A stretch of DNA of 34,447 bases, taken from NCBI GenBank assembly GCA_018383195.1, contig JAGZOP010000020.1, positions 1 to 34,447 of the forward strand, read 5' to 3'. The notes beneath the pieces were generated by a model, which had not been told where the DNA came from, searched no databases, and saw only the letters and a list, made by a program, of their open reading frames with translations. This stretch comes from Clostridiaceae bacterium. GTDB taxonomy: Bacteria; Bacillota; Clostridia; Oscillospirales; Butyricicoccaceae. A program made the position numbers and the translations under genes. This document shows, one piece after another, positions 23,217 to 31,500 of this stretch; the stretch's first letter is position 1; each line of letters opens with the position of its first letter.

Positions 23217-23865
23217 GGGGTCCACCTTCCTTATTCCGGCAAGCCGCACAGGATGCGCAGCTGCCCGTACAGGAACCCTGCTCCTCCTCCGGCTTTCCTG
23301 CGCGCAGGCGGCTGACAATCTGTGTCATTGTCCCCATCGGGCAGAATACACACCATGCACGCGGCTTATACAGTGCCATAGCGATCAGCCCAATCAGCAT
23401 CGAAGTCAGCATCAGGCTGTAAAACCCGAATGCAAACTGCGCAACCCAAGGCGCAAAAGCCGTACCATGATACGCCCAATCCCAAGGCATACGAATGGTC
23501 CAGAACAGCTTGACAAACTCCCGCAAATCCTGCGCTCCCGCACCAACCAGATAAGTCGTCCACAGCATCTGGAAAAACATCACAAAAAAGAAAATCAGGA
23601 ACCCATACCGAAAGGCTTTAGAACGCATCCAACGCGGCATTGAGCGGTTTCTGGACAGTCCCAATCGTTTGCCCAGCAGATGCAAAAACTGCCCGCGGTC
23701 ACAATAGCGGTTGCAATACAGCTTGCCGCCGCCAAAAATGGAAATGAGCAGCGGCGTCATGAAAAAGATCATCCCCAGCCACGCAAAGAGGATATTGAAA
23801 AATCCCAATCCCAGATAAACAGGCGTCACAACCCAAAGATAATCATACCAGTGCTTTTTGTTCAT
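23209..23865 (-). CDS. NapH/NosR-like membrane 4Fe-4S protein
   Basis: The 218-residue protein has about four to five membrane segments and the cytoplasmic cysteine motifs of the NapH/NosR/CcoG-like group: CNRYC (C51, C55) after the second segment and CVFCP (C172, C175) after the last. A short Cys-rich tail, CTGSCASCAAC (C199, C203, C206, C209), adds a possible extra metal or cluster site. Such proteins pass electrons between quinones or flavins and soluble ferredoxins. The ferredoxin gene overlaps its start by 4 bases, so the two probably form one redox unit. The physiological acceptor is unknown. Confidence 0.85.
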   Translation of the reverse strand: MNKKHWYDYLWVVTPVYLGLGFFNILFAWLGMIFFMTPLLISIFGGGKLYCNRYCDRGQFLHLLGKRLGLSRNRSMPRWMRSKAFRYGFLIFFFVMFFQMLWTTYLVGAGAQDLREFVKLFWTIRMPWDWAYHGTAFAPWVAQFAFGFYSLMLTSMLIGLIAMALYKPRAWCVFCPMGTMTQIVSRLRAGKPEEEQGSCTGSCASCAACRNKEGGPHA

Positions 23866-24065
23866 CCCGCTGCCTCCCGCTCAACCAGTGTAATCACTTC
23901 CGCCGGACATTCTCCCGCACATTTGCCGCAGCCGACACATTTTTGTGAATCTACCCGCGCATATACGCCTTTCCAAACCGAAACCGCCGCAAGCGGGCAA
24001 ACTTTCACACAGCTTCCGCAGGCAACGCAGCCTTCCCCAACCCGTGCAAACCGCTTTGATGCCAT
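23862..24065 (-). CDS. 2[4Fe-4S] ferredoxin
   Basis: The 67-residue protein carries two classical cluster motifs: C13, C16, C19, C23 in CVACGSCVKVCP and C43, C46, C49, C53 in CVGCGKCAGECP. It is a cytoplasmic electron carrier and the first gene of the operon. GGAGG lies eight to nine bases before the ATG at 24065. In-frame ATGs further upstream (24083, 24104) sit at or before the promoter start region and are unlikely. The 4-base overlap with the next gene indicates coupled translation with the membrane Fe-S partner. Confidence 0.9.
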   Translation of the reverse strand: MASKRFARVGEGCVACGSCVKVCPLAAVSVWKGVYARVDSQKCVGCGKCAGECPAEVITLVEREAAG

Positions 24066-24081
24066 TATTATTTCCTCCGTC

Positions 24082-24105
24082 ATTGCAATTAAATAATTAA
24101 GCAAT
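24082..24105. promoter_or_regulatory. Candidate operator of the Fe-S/arsR operon
   Basis: Inverted arms ATTGC and GCAAT (24082-24086, 24101-24105) enclose a 14-base AT-only core. The site covers the predicted transcription start of the ferredoxin operon, a usual place for ArsR-type repression. Binding is inference. Confidence 0.4.
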
Positions 24106-24109
24106 TACT

Positions 24110-24138
24110 AATATACAAGATGCGCTTTCATTTTGCAA
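24110..24138 (-). promoter_or_regulatory. Predicted sigma-A promoter of the ferredoxin-napH-like-arsR-def operon
   Basis: Minus-strand TTGCAA (24133-24138), exactly 17 bases, TATATT (24110-24115). Transcription would start near 24103, next to the inverted repeat. Confidence 0.65.
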
Positions 24139-24212
24139 GAGAAATATGAAACCCGCACAGCAAATTTGATAAATCCACAATTTTTCATGCTTCATTTTAT
24201 GCAAATAAGCCA

Positions 24213-24241
24213 GTCACAAACGACACATTTTCTGATAAAAT
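24213..24241 (+). promoter_or_regulatory. Possible promoter of the araC-type gene
   Basis: GTCACA (24213-24218), 17 bases, TAAAAT (24236-24241) with an extended -10 TG. The leader to the ATG is about 75 bases. Confidence 0.4.
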
Positions 24242-24323
24242 ATACATAGTATCTATTTTATTACGGACTTGATTTTAACAGCATCTGCAAACTGACCCTT
24301 TGCAGACCGGAAAGGATATCGCT

Positions 24324-25187
24324 ATGCCCCTTTCAGAAATCGGCATTTTGCCAAAATCTACGGGTGTGAATTTTACGCCGCCCAAACCGGCGGCTTCATT
24401 GTTTTTCCATGTCACACACTGCGGACACCTCTTTTGCAGCCATGAATACTACATCAAGCGCGACTCATTCCCTCCCCTTTTGCTCGCCTACATCTGTGCA
24501 GGCACACTTTGTTTGGATACAGGCGGTCAGCACTATGAGGCATCTCCCGGACAGGTTTTGCTGCTCGACTGTACTGAGCCGCACCACTACTATGCCAAAG
24601 ACGACGGGTTGGAATTCCTTTATGTACATTTTGACGGCGCAAATTCCCATGAGCTGTGCCGATACATCACGCAGTCCTGCGGCATCCTAATCGACGGTCC
24701 GCAGAATTCCAAAATCGAAGCTGCCTTGCTCGATATGCTGGATTTCTACGAATCCGGAGAAACCAATACCCTGTTTGCGTCCTCGCTGCAGCTGTACCAG
24801 ATTCTCAGTCTGTTTGATGATGCAATCAAATCCCCCTGCCTGCGCAAGAATGACGACTCCATTTACCGTTCTATCGTTTATATCCGCACCCATGTCGGAA
24901 AAAAGATTGCGCTGCATCAGCTCGCGCAGATTGCGGGTTTGAGTGATTACTACTTCTCGCGTCTTTTTAAAGAAATGACCGGATTCTCCCCCACCGAGTT
25001 CGTCATCAATACGCGTATCGATCAGGCGAAAGTGCTGCTCACCAGCACTTCCCTCTCCATTCTGGAAATTTCCAAGCAGGTCGGCTATCCCAACAGCAGC
25101 AATCTGATTACGCACTTCATCCGGCGCGTCGGCATGTCTCCCACGCAATACCGAAAAAATATGACCAATCAGTCTTCTATGTCCTGA
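24324..25187 (+). CDS. AraC-family transcriptional regulator
   Basis: The 287-residue protein has an N-terminal cupin sensor domain (about residues 30-110, including LCLDTGGQHYEASPGQVLLLDCTEPHHYYAKDDGLEFLYVHFDG) and a C-terminal double HTH (about 185-280: IALHQLAQIAGLSDYYFSRLFKEMTGFSPTEFVINTRIDQAKVLLTSTSLSILEISKQVGYPNSSNLITHFIRRVGMSPTQYRK). Relatives often sense a carbohydrate. No transport or catabolic genes are adjacent, so the target is unknown. The ATG at 24324 has AAAGGA upstream; a TTG eight codons earlier precedes that site. Confidence 0.9.
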   Translation: MPLSEIGILPKSTGVNFTPPKPAASLFFHVTHCGHLFCSHEYYIKRDSFPPLLLAYICAGTLCLDTGGQHYEASPGQVLLLDCTEPHHYYAKDDGLEFLYVHFDGANSHELCRYITQSCGILIDGPQNSKIEAALLDMLDFYESGETNTLFASSLQLYQILSLFDDAIKSPCLRKNDDSIYRSIVYIRTHVGKKIALHQLAQIAGLSDYYFSRLFKEMTGFSPTEFVINTRIDQAKVLLTSTSLSILEISKQVGYPNSSNLITHFIRRVGMSPTQYRKNMTNQSSMS

Positions 25188-25217
25188 TAAGCAGAAAATC
25201 TCCCCCTCTTATTTTGC

Positions 25218-25258
25218 AAAAAACAGGCGCGGCAAGGAAATGACTCCCTGTCGCGCCT
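25218..25258 (-). terminator. Terminator after the small membrane protein gene
   Basis: Stem AGGCGCG/CGCGCCT (25225-25231 with 25252-25258), with further pairing inside, is followed on the minus strand by a run of Ts (25218-25223). Confidence 0.7.
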
Positions 25259-25271
25259 ACTTTCATTCGGC

Positions 25272-25457
25272 TCAGCCCATCATGCTTTGCTGAATCTCAT
25301 GTGCAGCCCGTTTTGCCGCATGAGACATGTTTCGTGCCGAACTCTTGACTGCACGCCGCGTGCTCGGATTTGCCATTGCACCCGCTGCCATTGCAGAGAC
25401 AATTGCCCCCGCTGCGACACCTGCTGCAACACCTGCGACAACCTGCGTAGTTCTCAT
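25272..25457 (-). CDS. Small Ala/Gly-rich membrane protein, YtxH-like in layout
   Basis: A 61-residue protein. Residues 6-29 are a Gly/Ala-rich hydrophobic segment (VVAGVAAGVAAGAIVSAMAAGAMA), a single membrane span with glycine-zipper spacing. A basic amphipathic helix follows (PSTRRAVKSSARNMSHAAKRAAHEIQQ). This resembles YtxH-type general-stress proteins, though it is shorter and I would not assign it firmly. AAAGGAG lies upstream of the ATG and a terminator follows, both supporting a real gene. Its function is unknown. Confidence 0.7.
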   Translation of the reverse strand: MRTTQVVAGVAAGVAAGAIVSAMAAGAMANPSTRRAVKSSARNMSHAAKRAAHEIQQSMMG

Positions 25458-25625
25458 TTCATCGATCTCCTTTCACTCCAGTTTGCATTTCTAGTTTGTC
25501 CGGCAGACAAAAGAATTTACATTCCGGCTCACTAATATTTTTTGTATAAACCTGAAATTTTTTCAGAGCATCAATCCGTAAAAAAATAGGCGGCAGATCG
25601 GCTGATATTTTGTCGGATTCGTCGT

Positions 25626-25654
25626 TTGCGTATCCGTACCGTTTACGGTATAAT
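25626..25654 (+). promoter_or_regulatory. Predicted sigma-A promoter of the pyr operon
   Basis: TTGCGT (25626-25631), 17 bases, perfect TATAAT (25649-25654). A palindrome TACCGT-TT-ACGGTA (25637-25650) overlaps the spacer and -10. Bases 25458-25625, between this promoter and the small membrane protein gene, show no recognisable feature beyond that gene's upstream region. Confidence 0.65.
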
Positions 25655-25663
25655 ATTTATAGT

Positions 25664-25679
25664 CATCATCATGATGATG
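25664..25679. repeat. Perfect 16-bp palindrome at the pyr transcription start
   Basis: CATCATCATGATGATG is fully self-complementary and lies about ten bases after the -10 box. It is flanked by a wider inverted pair CCGTTTAC (25639-25646) and GTAAACGG (25684-25691). It could be a protein-binding site or a 5'-end RNA structure. Confidence 0.5.
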
Positions 25680-25710
25680 TTCTGTAAACGGAACGCATTT
25701 CAACGAAAGT

Positions 25711-25747
25711 CAACCTTTAAGCATGGCCCGTGAGCCCGGCAAGGTCG
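25711..25747 (+). promoter_or_regulatory. PyrR-binding RNA hairpin (pyr attenuator anti-antiterminator)
   Basis: In the leader, ACCTT (25713-25717) pairs with AAGGT (25741-25745). An internal purine bulge follows, then GGC pairs with GCC around a CCGTGA loop. This is the form of PyrR-binding loops, with a conserved G-A loop and bulged lower stem. When UMP is bound, PyrR should stabilise this hairpin and let the downstream terminator form. Confidence 0.75.
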
Positions 25748-25793
25748 AATTCAGAATATATTGCCTTTCTTTACCAAGGGCGTACTGTATCCT

Positions 25794-25824
25794 GCTTCCC
25801 GATCTTGATCTGGGAAGCTTTTTT
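25794..25824 (+). terminator. Attenuator terminator of the pyr operon
   Basis: Stem GCTTCCC/GGGAAGC (25794-25800 with 25812-25818), extended by GATC/GATC, is followed by six Ts. It lies between the PyrR-binding hairpin and pyrR, about 90 bases before the start. Confidence 0.88.
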
Positions 25825-25913
25825 GCTATTCAGAAAGAAACTTCTATGGTTTTCGCGTGTAAAATCATCCGGACCGCTTAAAATAACAGTATTCCCTGAA
25901 AGGAGCTGATTGG

Positions 25914-26453
25914 TTGCAAAAGAAAAAAGCCGAAATCATGGATGAGGGTGCAATGCGCCGTGCGCTCACGCGCATCGCATTTCAAATCATCGAAAAAAAC
26001 CGCGGTTCCAAGGGAATCTTACTGGCGGGTGTCCGCACGCGCGGCGTGCCGCTTGCCCACCGTATTGCAGACAACATTGGAGAGGTCGAGGGATTCCGTC
26101 CCCCAGTCATCGAGCTGGATATCTCTTCTCTGCGCGATGACCTTCCGCGCGGCAGCCGCCCATCCAGCGCTTTCCCCGACCTGCCCGGTCTGGAAGGCTG
26201 CACGGTGATTCTCGTGGACGATGTCCTCTTCACCGGGCGCACGGTACGCGCGGCAATCGAGGCAATTTCCCGTATGGGACGTGCCGGACGCATCCAGCTT
26301 GCCGTCATGATTGACCGCGGACACCGGGAACTTCCCATTCGTCCGGATTATGTCGGCAAAAACCTGCCTACCTCGCAGTCTGAACGTGTGCAGGTCCGGC
26401 TCAAAGAGATCGACGGCATGGACGCCGTTGTAATTCTGGAAGAACAATCATAA
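25914..26453 (+). CDS. pyrR: PyrR: pyrimidine operon RNA-binding attenuation regulator / uracil phosphoribosyltransferase
   Basis: PyrR binds pyr leader RNA with UMP/UTP and also forms UMP from uracil and PRPP. The 179-residue protein shows the PRTase signature VILVDDVLFTGRTVRAAIEAI, the N-terminal ALTRIAFQIIEKNRG, GVRTRGVPLA, and the C-terminal IDRGHRELPIRPDYVGKNLPTS. The start is a TTG at 25914, chosen because AAAGGAG lies eight bases upstream. The first ATG (25938) has no ribosome site. The leader upstream has the expected PyrR hairpin and terminator, so the operon is autoregulated. Confidence 0.95.
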   Translation: MQKKKAEIMDEGAMRRALTRIAFQIIEKNRGSKGILLAGVRTRGVPLAHRIADNIGEVEGFRPPVIELDISSLRDDLPRGSRPSSAFPDLPGLEGCTVILVDDVLFTGRTVRAAIEAISRMGRAGRIQLAVMIDRGHRELPIRPDYVGKNLPTSQSERVQVRLKEIDGMDAVVILEEQS

Positions 26454-26496
26454 AGGCGGAACGGCGTATGCTGCCGCTGGATATAAGGAGAATGAT

Positions 26497-27414
26497 ATGT
26501 CGATTCAAAAGCTTGTGGAGAACATCAAAGCCAAGGGCAATCCGACCGTTGCCGGTCTGGACGCCCGCCTGGAGTACATTCCGGATTGCCTCATTGAAGA
26601 CATCCGCCGCGAGTATGGCGCAACCCTCGAAGGTGCTGCAAACGCCATGCTGCGCTTCAATTTTGGTCTGATCGACGCACTGTGCGATATTGTGCCTGCA
26701 ATCAAGCCGCAGGCAGCTTACTATGAGCTGCTCGGTCCTGCCGGCGCACATGTTTTGCAGTCCACCATCCGCTATGCACAGGATAAGGGCATGTACGTCA
26801 TCGCGGACATCAAGCGCAACGACATTGGCGCGACCGCATCTGCCTATGCGGAAGCCTATCTCGGCCGCTCCAATGTCTGGGGGCAGGAGCTTCCGGTCTA
26901 CGACTGCGAATCCGCAACCGTCAATGCATACCTCGGCACCGACGGCATCGAGCCGTTCCTCAAGGAGTGCCGCGCACGCGAAAAGAGCATCTATGTGCTT
27001 GTCAAGACCTCCAACAAGTCCTCCGGCGAATTCCAGAACCGCGACATGGAAGGCAAGCCGCTTTTCGTGCGCGTAGCAGAGAAGATCAACGAGTGGGGCG
27101 AAGGTCTTGATACGCCGTGCGGCTACAATCAGGTCGGCGCAGTTGTGGGTGCAACCTATCCCGAAGAGCAGAAAATCGTCCGCAGTCTGATTCCGAAGTC
27201 CTACTTCCTCGTACCGGGCTACGGCGCACAGGGCGCGACTGCGAAGGACATCGCAAACGCGTTCAACGACGACGGCCTTGGCGCAATCGTCAACTCTTCC
27301 CGCGGCATTATGTGCGCATGGAAAAAGACAGGAAAGGACGGCAGCGACTATCAGGAAGCTGCCCGCGCAGAAGCCATCCGCATGCGCGATGACATTGTTT
27401 CCGCAATCAAGTAA
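26497..27414 (+). CDS. pyrF: Orotidine 5'-phosphate decarboxylase, long (type 2) form
   Basis: PyrF decarboxylates OMP to UMP, the last step of UMP synthesis. The 305-residue protein is of the longer type 2 group. It has IKPQAAYYELLGPAGAHVL, the catalytic VIADIKRNDIGATASAYAEAYLG (Asp-Lys-Asp network), the long insert with YVLVKTSNKSSGEFQ, and GAVVGATYPEEQKIVRSL. FLVPGYGAQGAT is the phosphate-binding end. A clear AAGGAG precedes it, 43 bases after pyrR. It is second in the operon. Confidence 0.95.
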   Translation: MSIQKLVENIKAKGNPTVAGLDARLEYIPDCLIEDIRREYGATLEGAANAMLRFNFGLIDALCDIVPAIKPQAAYYELLGPAGAHVLQSTIRYAQDKGMYVIADIKRNDIGATASAYAEAYLGRSNVWGQELPVYDCESATVNAYLGTDGIEPFLKECRAREKSIYVLVKTSNKSSGEFQNRDMEGKPLFVRVAEKINEWGEGLDTPCGYNQVGAVVGATYPEEQKIVRSLIPKSYFLVPGYGAQGATAKDIANAFNDDGLGAIVNSSRGIMCAWKKTGKDGSDYQEAARAEAIRMRDDIVSAIK

Positions 27415-27436
27415 TTTGGAATAAAGGAGACCGATT

Positions 27437-28543
27437 ATGAAAAAAGCATTTTTACTCCTTGCAGACGGCACGCTGTTTGAAGGAACAGCCTGTGGCTACG
27501 AAGGTCAGTGCATCGGCGAGGTTGTATTTAATACCGGTATGATTGGGTATCAGGAAGTGATCTCCGACCCGTCCTACTATGGTCAGATTGTCACCATGAC
27601 CTACCCCATCATCGGCAGCTACGGCATCACCGCCGAGCAGGCTGCGGCACAGAAAAGCTGGGTTTCCGGTCTCATCATGCGCGATGAGTGCACATACCCG
27701 TCCAACTGGCGCTACCGCTGCTCGCTGGACGAGCTGCTCAAGGCTCAGAAAGTGATCGGTCTTCAGGGCATCGATACCCGCCGCCTGACCCGTTTGCTGC
27801 GCAGCAAAGGCGTCATGAACGGCATCATCTACACCGAGGGCTTTGCACCGGACGAGTCTGCTGTCGCTTCCATGAAGGACTTCGCGGTCAAGGACGCGGT
27901 CAAGGCAGTTTCCCGCACCGAAGCATGCGTCTGCCCGGCAGAGTGTGAAACCAAGTACCGTGTTGCCATGCTCGATTTCGGCACAACCTACGGCATGGAG
28001 CAGGCGCTGCAGGCGCGCGGCTGTGAAGTAACCCTGCTGCCCGCCCACACCGGCGCACAGGAAATCCTTGCGGGCGGCTTTGACGGCGTGATGCTGTCGG
28101 GCGGTCCCGGCGACCCGGCGGAAAACACCGAGATCATCGCAGCCGTAGGGGAACTGGCAGAAAGCGGTATGCCGATGTTTGGCATGTGCCTTGGTCACCA
28201 GCTTATCGCACTCGCGCTTGGCGCAAAAACCCAGAAAATGCATTTTGGTCATCACGGCGCAAGCCAGCCGGTCAAGGATCTGGACGGCGACCGTACCTAC
28301 ATCACCTCGCAGGATCATGGTTATGAAGTTGTCCGCGATTCCATCGACGCATCCGCCGCGCATGTTCGCTATGCGAATCTGAACGACGGCTCGGTTGAGG
28401 GTATCGATTATATCGGCCGTCCGATCTTTACCACACAGTTCCATCCCGAGCTTTGCTCGGGTCCGCAGGACACCTCGTTCCTGTTTGACCGTTTTGTCCG
28501 CAACATCGACAGCGCAAAGGGAGGCGCACAGGTATGCCTTTAA
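27437..28543 (+). CDS. carA: Carbamoyl-phosphate synthase, small (glutaminase) subunit
   Basis: CarA hydrolyses glutamine and channels ammonia to CarB. The 368-residue protein has the N-terminal CPSase small-chain domain (FEGTACGYEGQCIGEVVFNTGMIGYQEVISDPSYYGQIVTMTYPIIGSYG). Its class I glutaminase has MLSGGPGDP, FGMCLGHQLIALALGAKT with the nucleophilic Cys, and QFHPE with the catalytic His-Glu. AAAGGAG precedes the ATG. It overlaps carB by 10 bases. Confidence 0.97.
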   Translation: MKKAFLLLADGTLFEGTACGYEGQCIGEVVFNTGMIGYQEVISDPSYYGQIVTMTYPIIGSYGITAEQAAAQKSWVSGLIMRDECTYPSNWRYRCSLDELLKAQKVIGLQGIDTRRLTRLLRSKGVMNGIIYTEGFAPDESAVASMKDFAVKDAVKAVSRTEACVCPAECETKYRVAMLDFGTTYGMEQALQARGCEVTLLPAHTGAQEILAGGFDGVMLSGGPGDPAENTEIIAAVGELAESGMPMFGMCLGHQLIALALGAKTQKMHFGHHGASQPVKDLDGDRTYITSQDHGYEVVRDSIDASAAHVRYANLNDGSVEGIDYIGRPIFTTQFHPELCSGPQDTSFLFDRFVRNIDSAKGGAQVCL

Positions 28544-31500
28544 GAACAGATATCAAGAAAGTCATGGTGCTGGGTTCCGGCCCGATTGTCATTGGTCAGG
28601 CGGCTGAGTTTGACTACGCGGGCACGCAGGCGTGCCGCGCGCTGCGTGAAGAGGGTCTGGAGGTTGTGCTCGTCAACTCCAACCCCGCAACCATCATGAC
28701 CGACCGCGCGATGGCGGATAAAATCTATATCGAGCCCATGACCGTAGAAGCGGTCAAGGAGATCATCAAGAAGGAGCGTCCGGACTCCCTGATCCCGAAC
28801 CTCGGCGGTCAGACCGGTCTGAACCTCGCCATGGAACTGTGTGAGGACGGTTTCCTCGACGAAATGGGTGTCAAACTCCTCGGCGCCAACCCGACCACCA
28901 TCGCAAAGGCAGAAGACCGCCAGATGTTCAAGGACACCATGGAGAAGATCGGCGAGCCCTGCATTGCCTCCAAGGTTGTGCATACCGTAGAAGACGCGGT
29001 TGCATTCACCGAAGAAATCGGTCTGCCGGTTATCATCCGTCCGGCGTACACCCTCGGCGGCACCGGCGGCGGCATCGCCTACACATGGGACGAGCTGCGC
29101 GAGATCTCGGCTTCCGGCATCATGCACTCCCGCGTAAACGAAATTCTGGTCGAGAAGTGCATCACCGGCTGGAAGGAAATCGAATACGAAGTAATGCGCG
29201 ACGCCAAGGGCAACGCGATCACCATCTGCAACATGGAGAACGTCGACCCGGTCGGCGTGCATACCGGCGACTCGGTCGTTGTCGCACCGACCCAGACCCT
29301 TTCCACCGCAGAAGCGCAGATGCTGCGCACCTCTGCCCTCAAGATCATCGACGAGCTGGGCATCGAGGGCGGCTGCAACGTACAGTTTGCCCTGCATCCC
29401 ACCTCGTTTGAATATGCGGTTATCGAAGTAAACCCGCGTGTATCCCGCTCCTCCGCACTGGCTTCCAAGGCGACCGGCTATCCGATTGCGAAGGTTACTG
29501 CCAAGATTGCGATTGGCTACGGTCTGGACGAAATCCTGAACGCCGTTACCGGTAAGACCTACGCCTGCTGTGAGCCGACCATCGACTATATCGTCGCGAA
29601 GTTCCCGCGCTGGCCGTTTGATAAGTTCGTTTATGCGGACAACAACCTCGGCACCCAGATGAAGGCAACCGGCGAGGTTATGGCAATCGCACCGTCGTTT
29701 GAGCAGGCAATGATGAAGTCTGTCCGCGGCGCGGAGATCAAGCTGGATTCTCTCATTATGCCGCGTCTCCAGCAGCGCACGGATGATGAAATCAAGGCTG
29801 GTGTCCACTGCACCAACGATGAGCGCCTGTTTGTCATCTGCGAGGCGTTCCGCCGTGATTTGATGACCATTGACGAGGTCTTTGACATCACCAAGATTGA
29901 CCCGTGGTTCCTGAACGGCTTCATGAACATCGTCAAGATGGAGAAGGAGCTGGCTGCCTGCGAAACACTGGACGCTGACCTCTATCTGCGCGCGAAGAAG
30001 CTCGGCTTCCTCGACAAGACCATCGAATCCCTGTCCGGCAAGGAAATCGGCAGCCTGAAGCGCCTGCCGGTCTACAAGACTGTAGATACCTGCGCAGCAG
30101 AGTTCGACGCAGAGACCCCCTACTACTACTCTACCTTTGACGAGGAAAACGAGGTCAAGCCGTCCGACGGGCGCAAAAAGGTGCTCGTACTCGGCTCGGG
30201 CCCGATCCGCATCGGTCAGGGCATCGAGTTCGACTACTGCTCGGTGCACTCGGTTTGGGCGCTCAAGGAGCTTGGCTGCGAGACTGTTATCATCAACAAC
30301 AACCCGGAAACCGTTTCCACCGACTTTGACACCGCAGACCGTCTGTACTTTGAGCCGCTGACCCCTGAGGATGTGACCGGCGTGGTCGCTGCCGAAAAGC
30401 CGGACGCCGCCATCGTACAGTTCGGCGGTCAGACTGCGATTAACCTCGCACAGCACATCGAAAGCCTCGGCATCCCGATTCTCGGCACCCCGGCATGGTC
30501 GATCGACGCCGCGGAGGACCGCGAAAAGTTTGACGTCATCCTCGAGAAGTGCGGCATCCCGCGTCCGAAGGGCGACACGGTCATGACCGAGGAAGAAGCC
30601 GTTGCGGTTGCGGACCGTCTGGGTTATCCGGTTCTGGTCCGTCCGTCCTACGTGCTCGGCGGTCAGGGCATGGAAATCGCGTACACCGAGGAAGATGTAC
30701 GTGAGTTCATGCAGGTTATCACCCGCAACAAGGTCGAAAACCCGGTTCTGGTCGATAAATATATGATGGGTCGTGAAATCGAGGTCGATGCCATCTGCGA
30801 CGGCGACGATATCCTCATCCCGGGCATCATGGAGCACTTCGAGCGCGCGGGCGTACACTCGGGCGACTCGATCTCCATTTATCCGTCCATCAACATCGAG
30901 CAGAAGCACAAGGATACCATCATCCGCTACACCGAGGCTCTGGCGAAGAACCTCGCCGTGCTCGGTCTGGTCAATATCCAGTTCGTGCTGTACAACGACG
31001 AGGTTTATGTCATCGAGGTCAACCCGCGTTCGTCCCGTACCGTGCCGTATATCTCCAAGGTCACCGGCGTGCCCATGGTCGATCTGGCCACCCGCTGCAT
31101 GTTCGGCGAAAAGCTCGCAGATATGGGCTACGGCACTGGTCTGTATCCGGAAAGCGACCACTATGCGGTCAAGGTTCCGGTATTCTCCTTCCAGAAGCTG
31201 CGCGACCTCGACACCCAGCTTGGACCGGAGATGAAGTCCACCGGCGAGGTGCTCGGCGTATCCAAGACCTTTAAGGAAGCGCTGTTTAAGGGTCTGACCG
31301 GTGCAGGATACGAAATGGACAAGAAAAAGGGCGCTGTTGTGATTTCTGTTCGTCCGGCAGACAAGCAGGAGGCAGTTTCCATCGGCAGCCGCTTCGAGGC
31401 GCTCGGCTATGAGCTGTACGCGACCAGCGGCACGGCAAACACCCTCAACCGCCACATGGTTGCGACCAACGTGGTCTACAACGCCTTCGAGCCCGAGAAG

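Noticed and set aside
25723..25881. A 52-codon frame starting at an ATG in the PyrR hairpin and spanning the pyr attenuator
   Set aside because: No ribosome site precedes the ATG, which lies inside the RNA structure. The peptide has no codon bias suggesting a leader-peptide mechanism, and PyrR explains the control.
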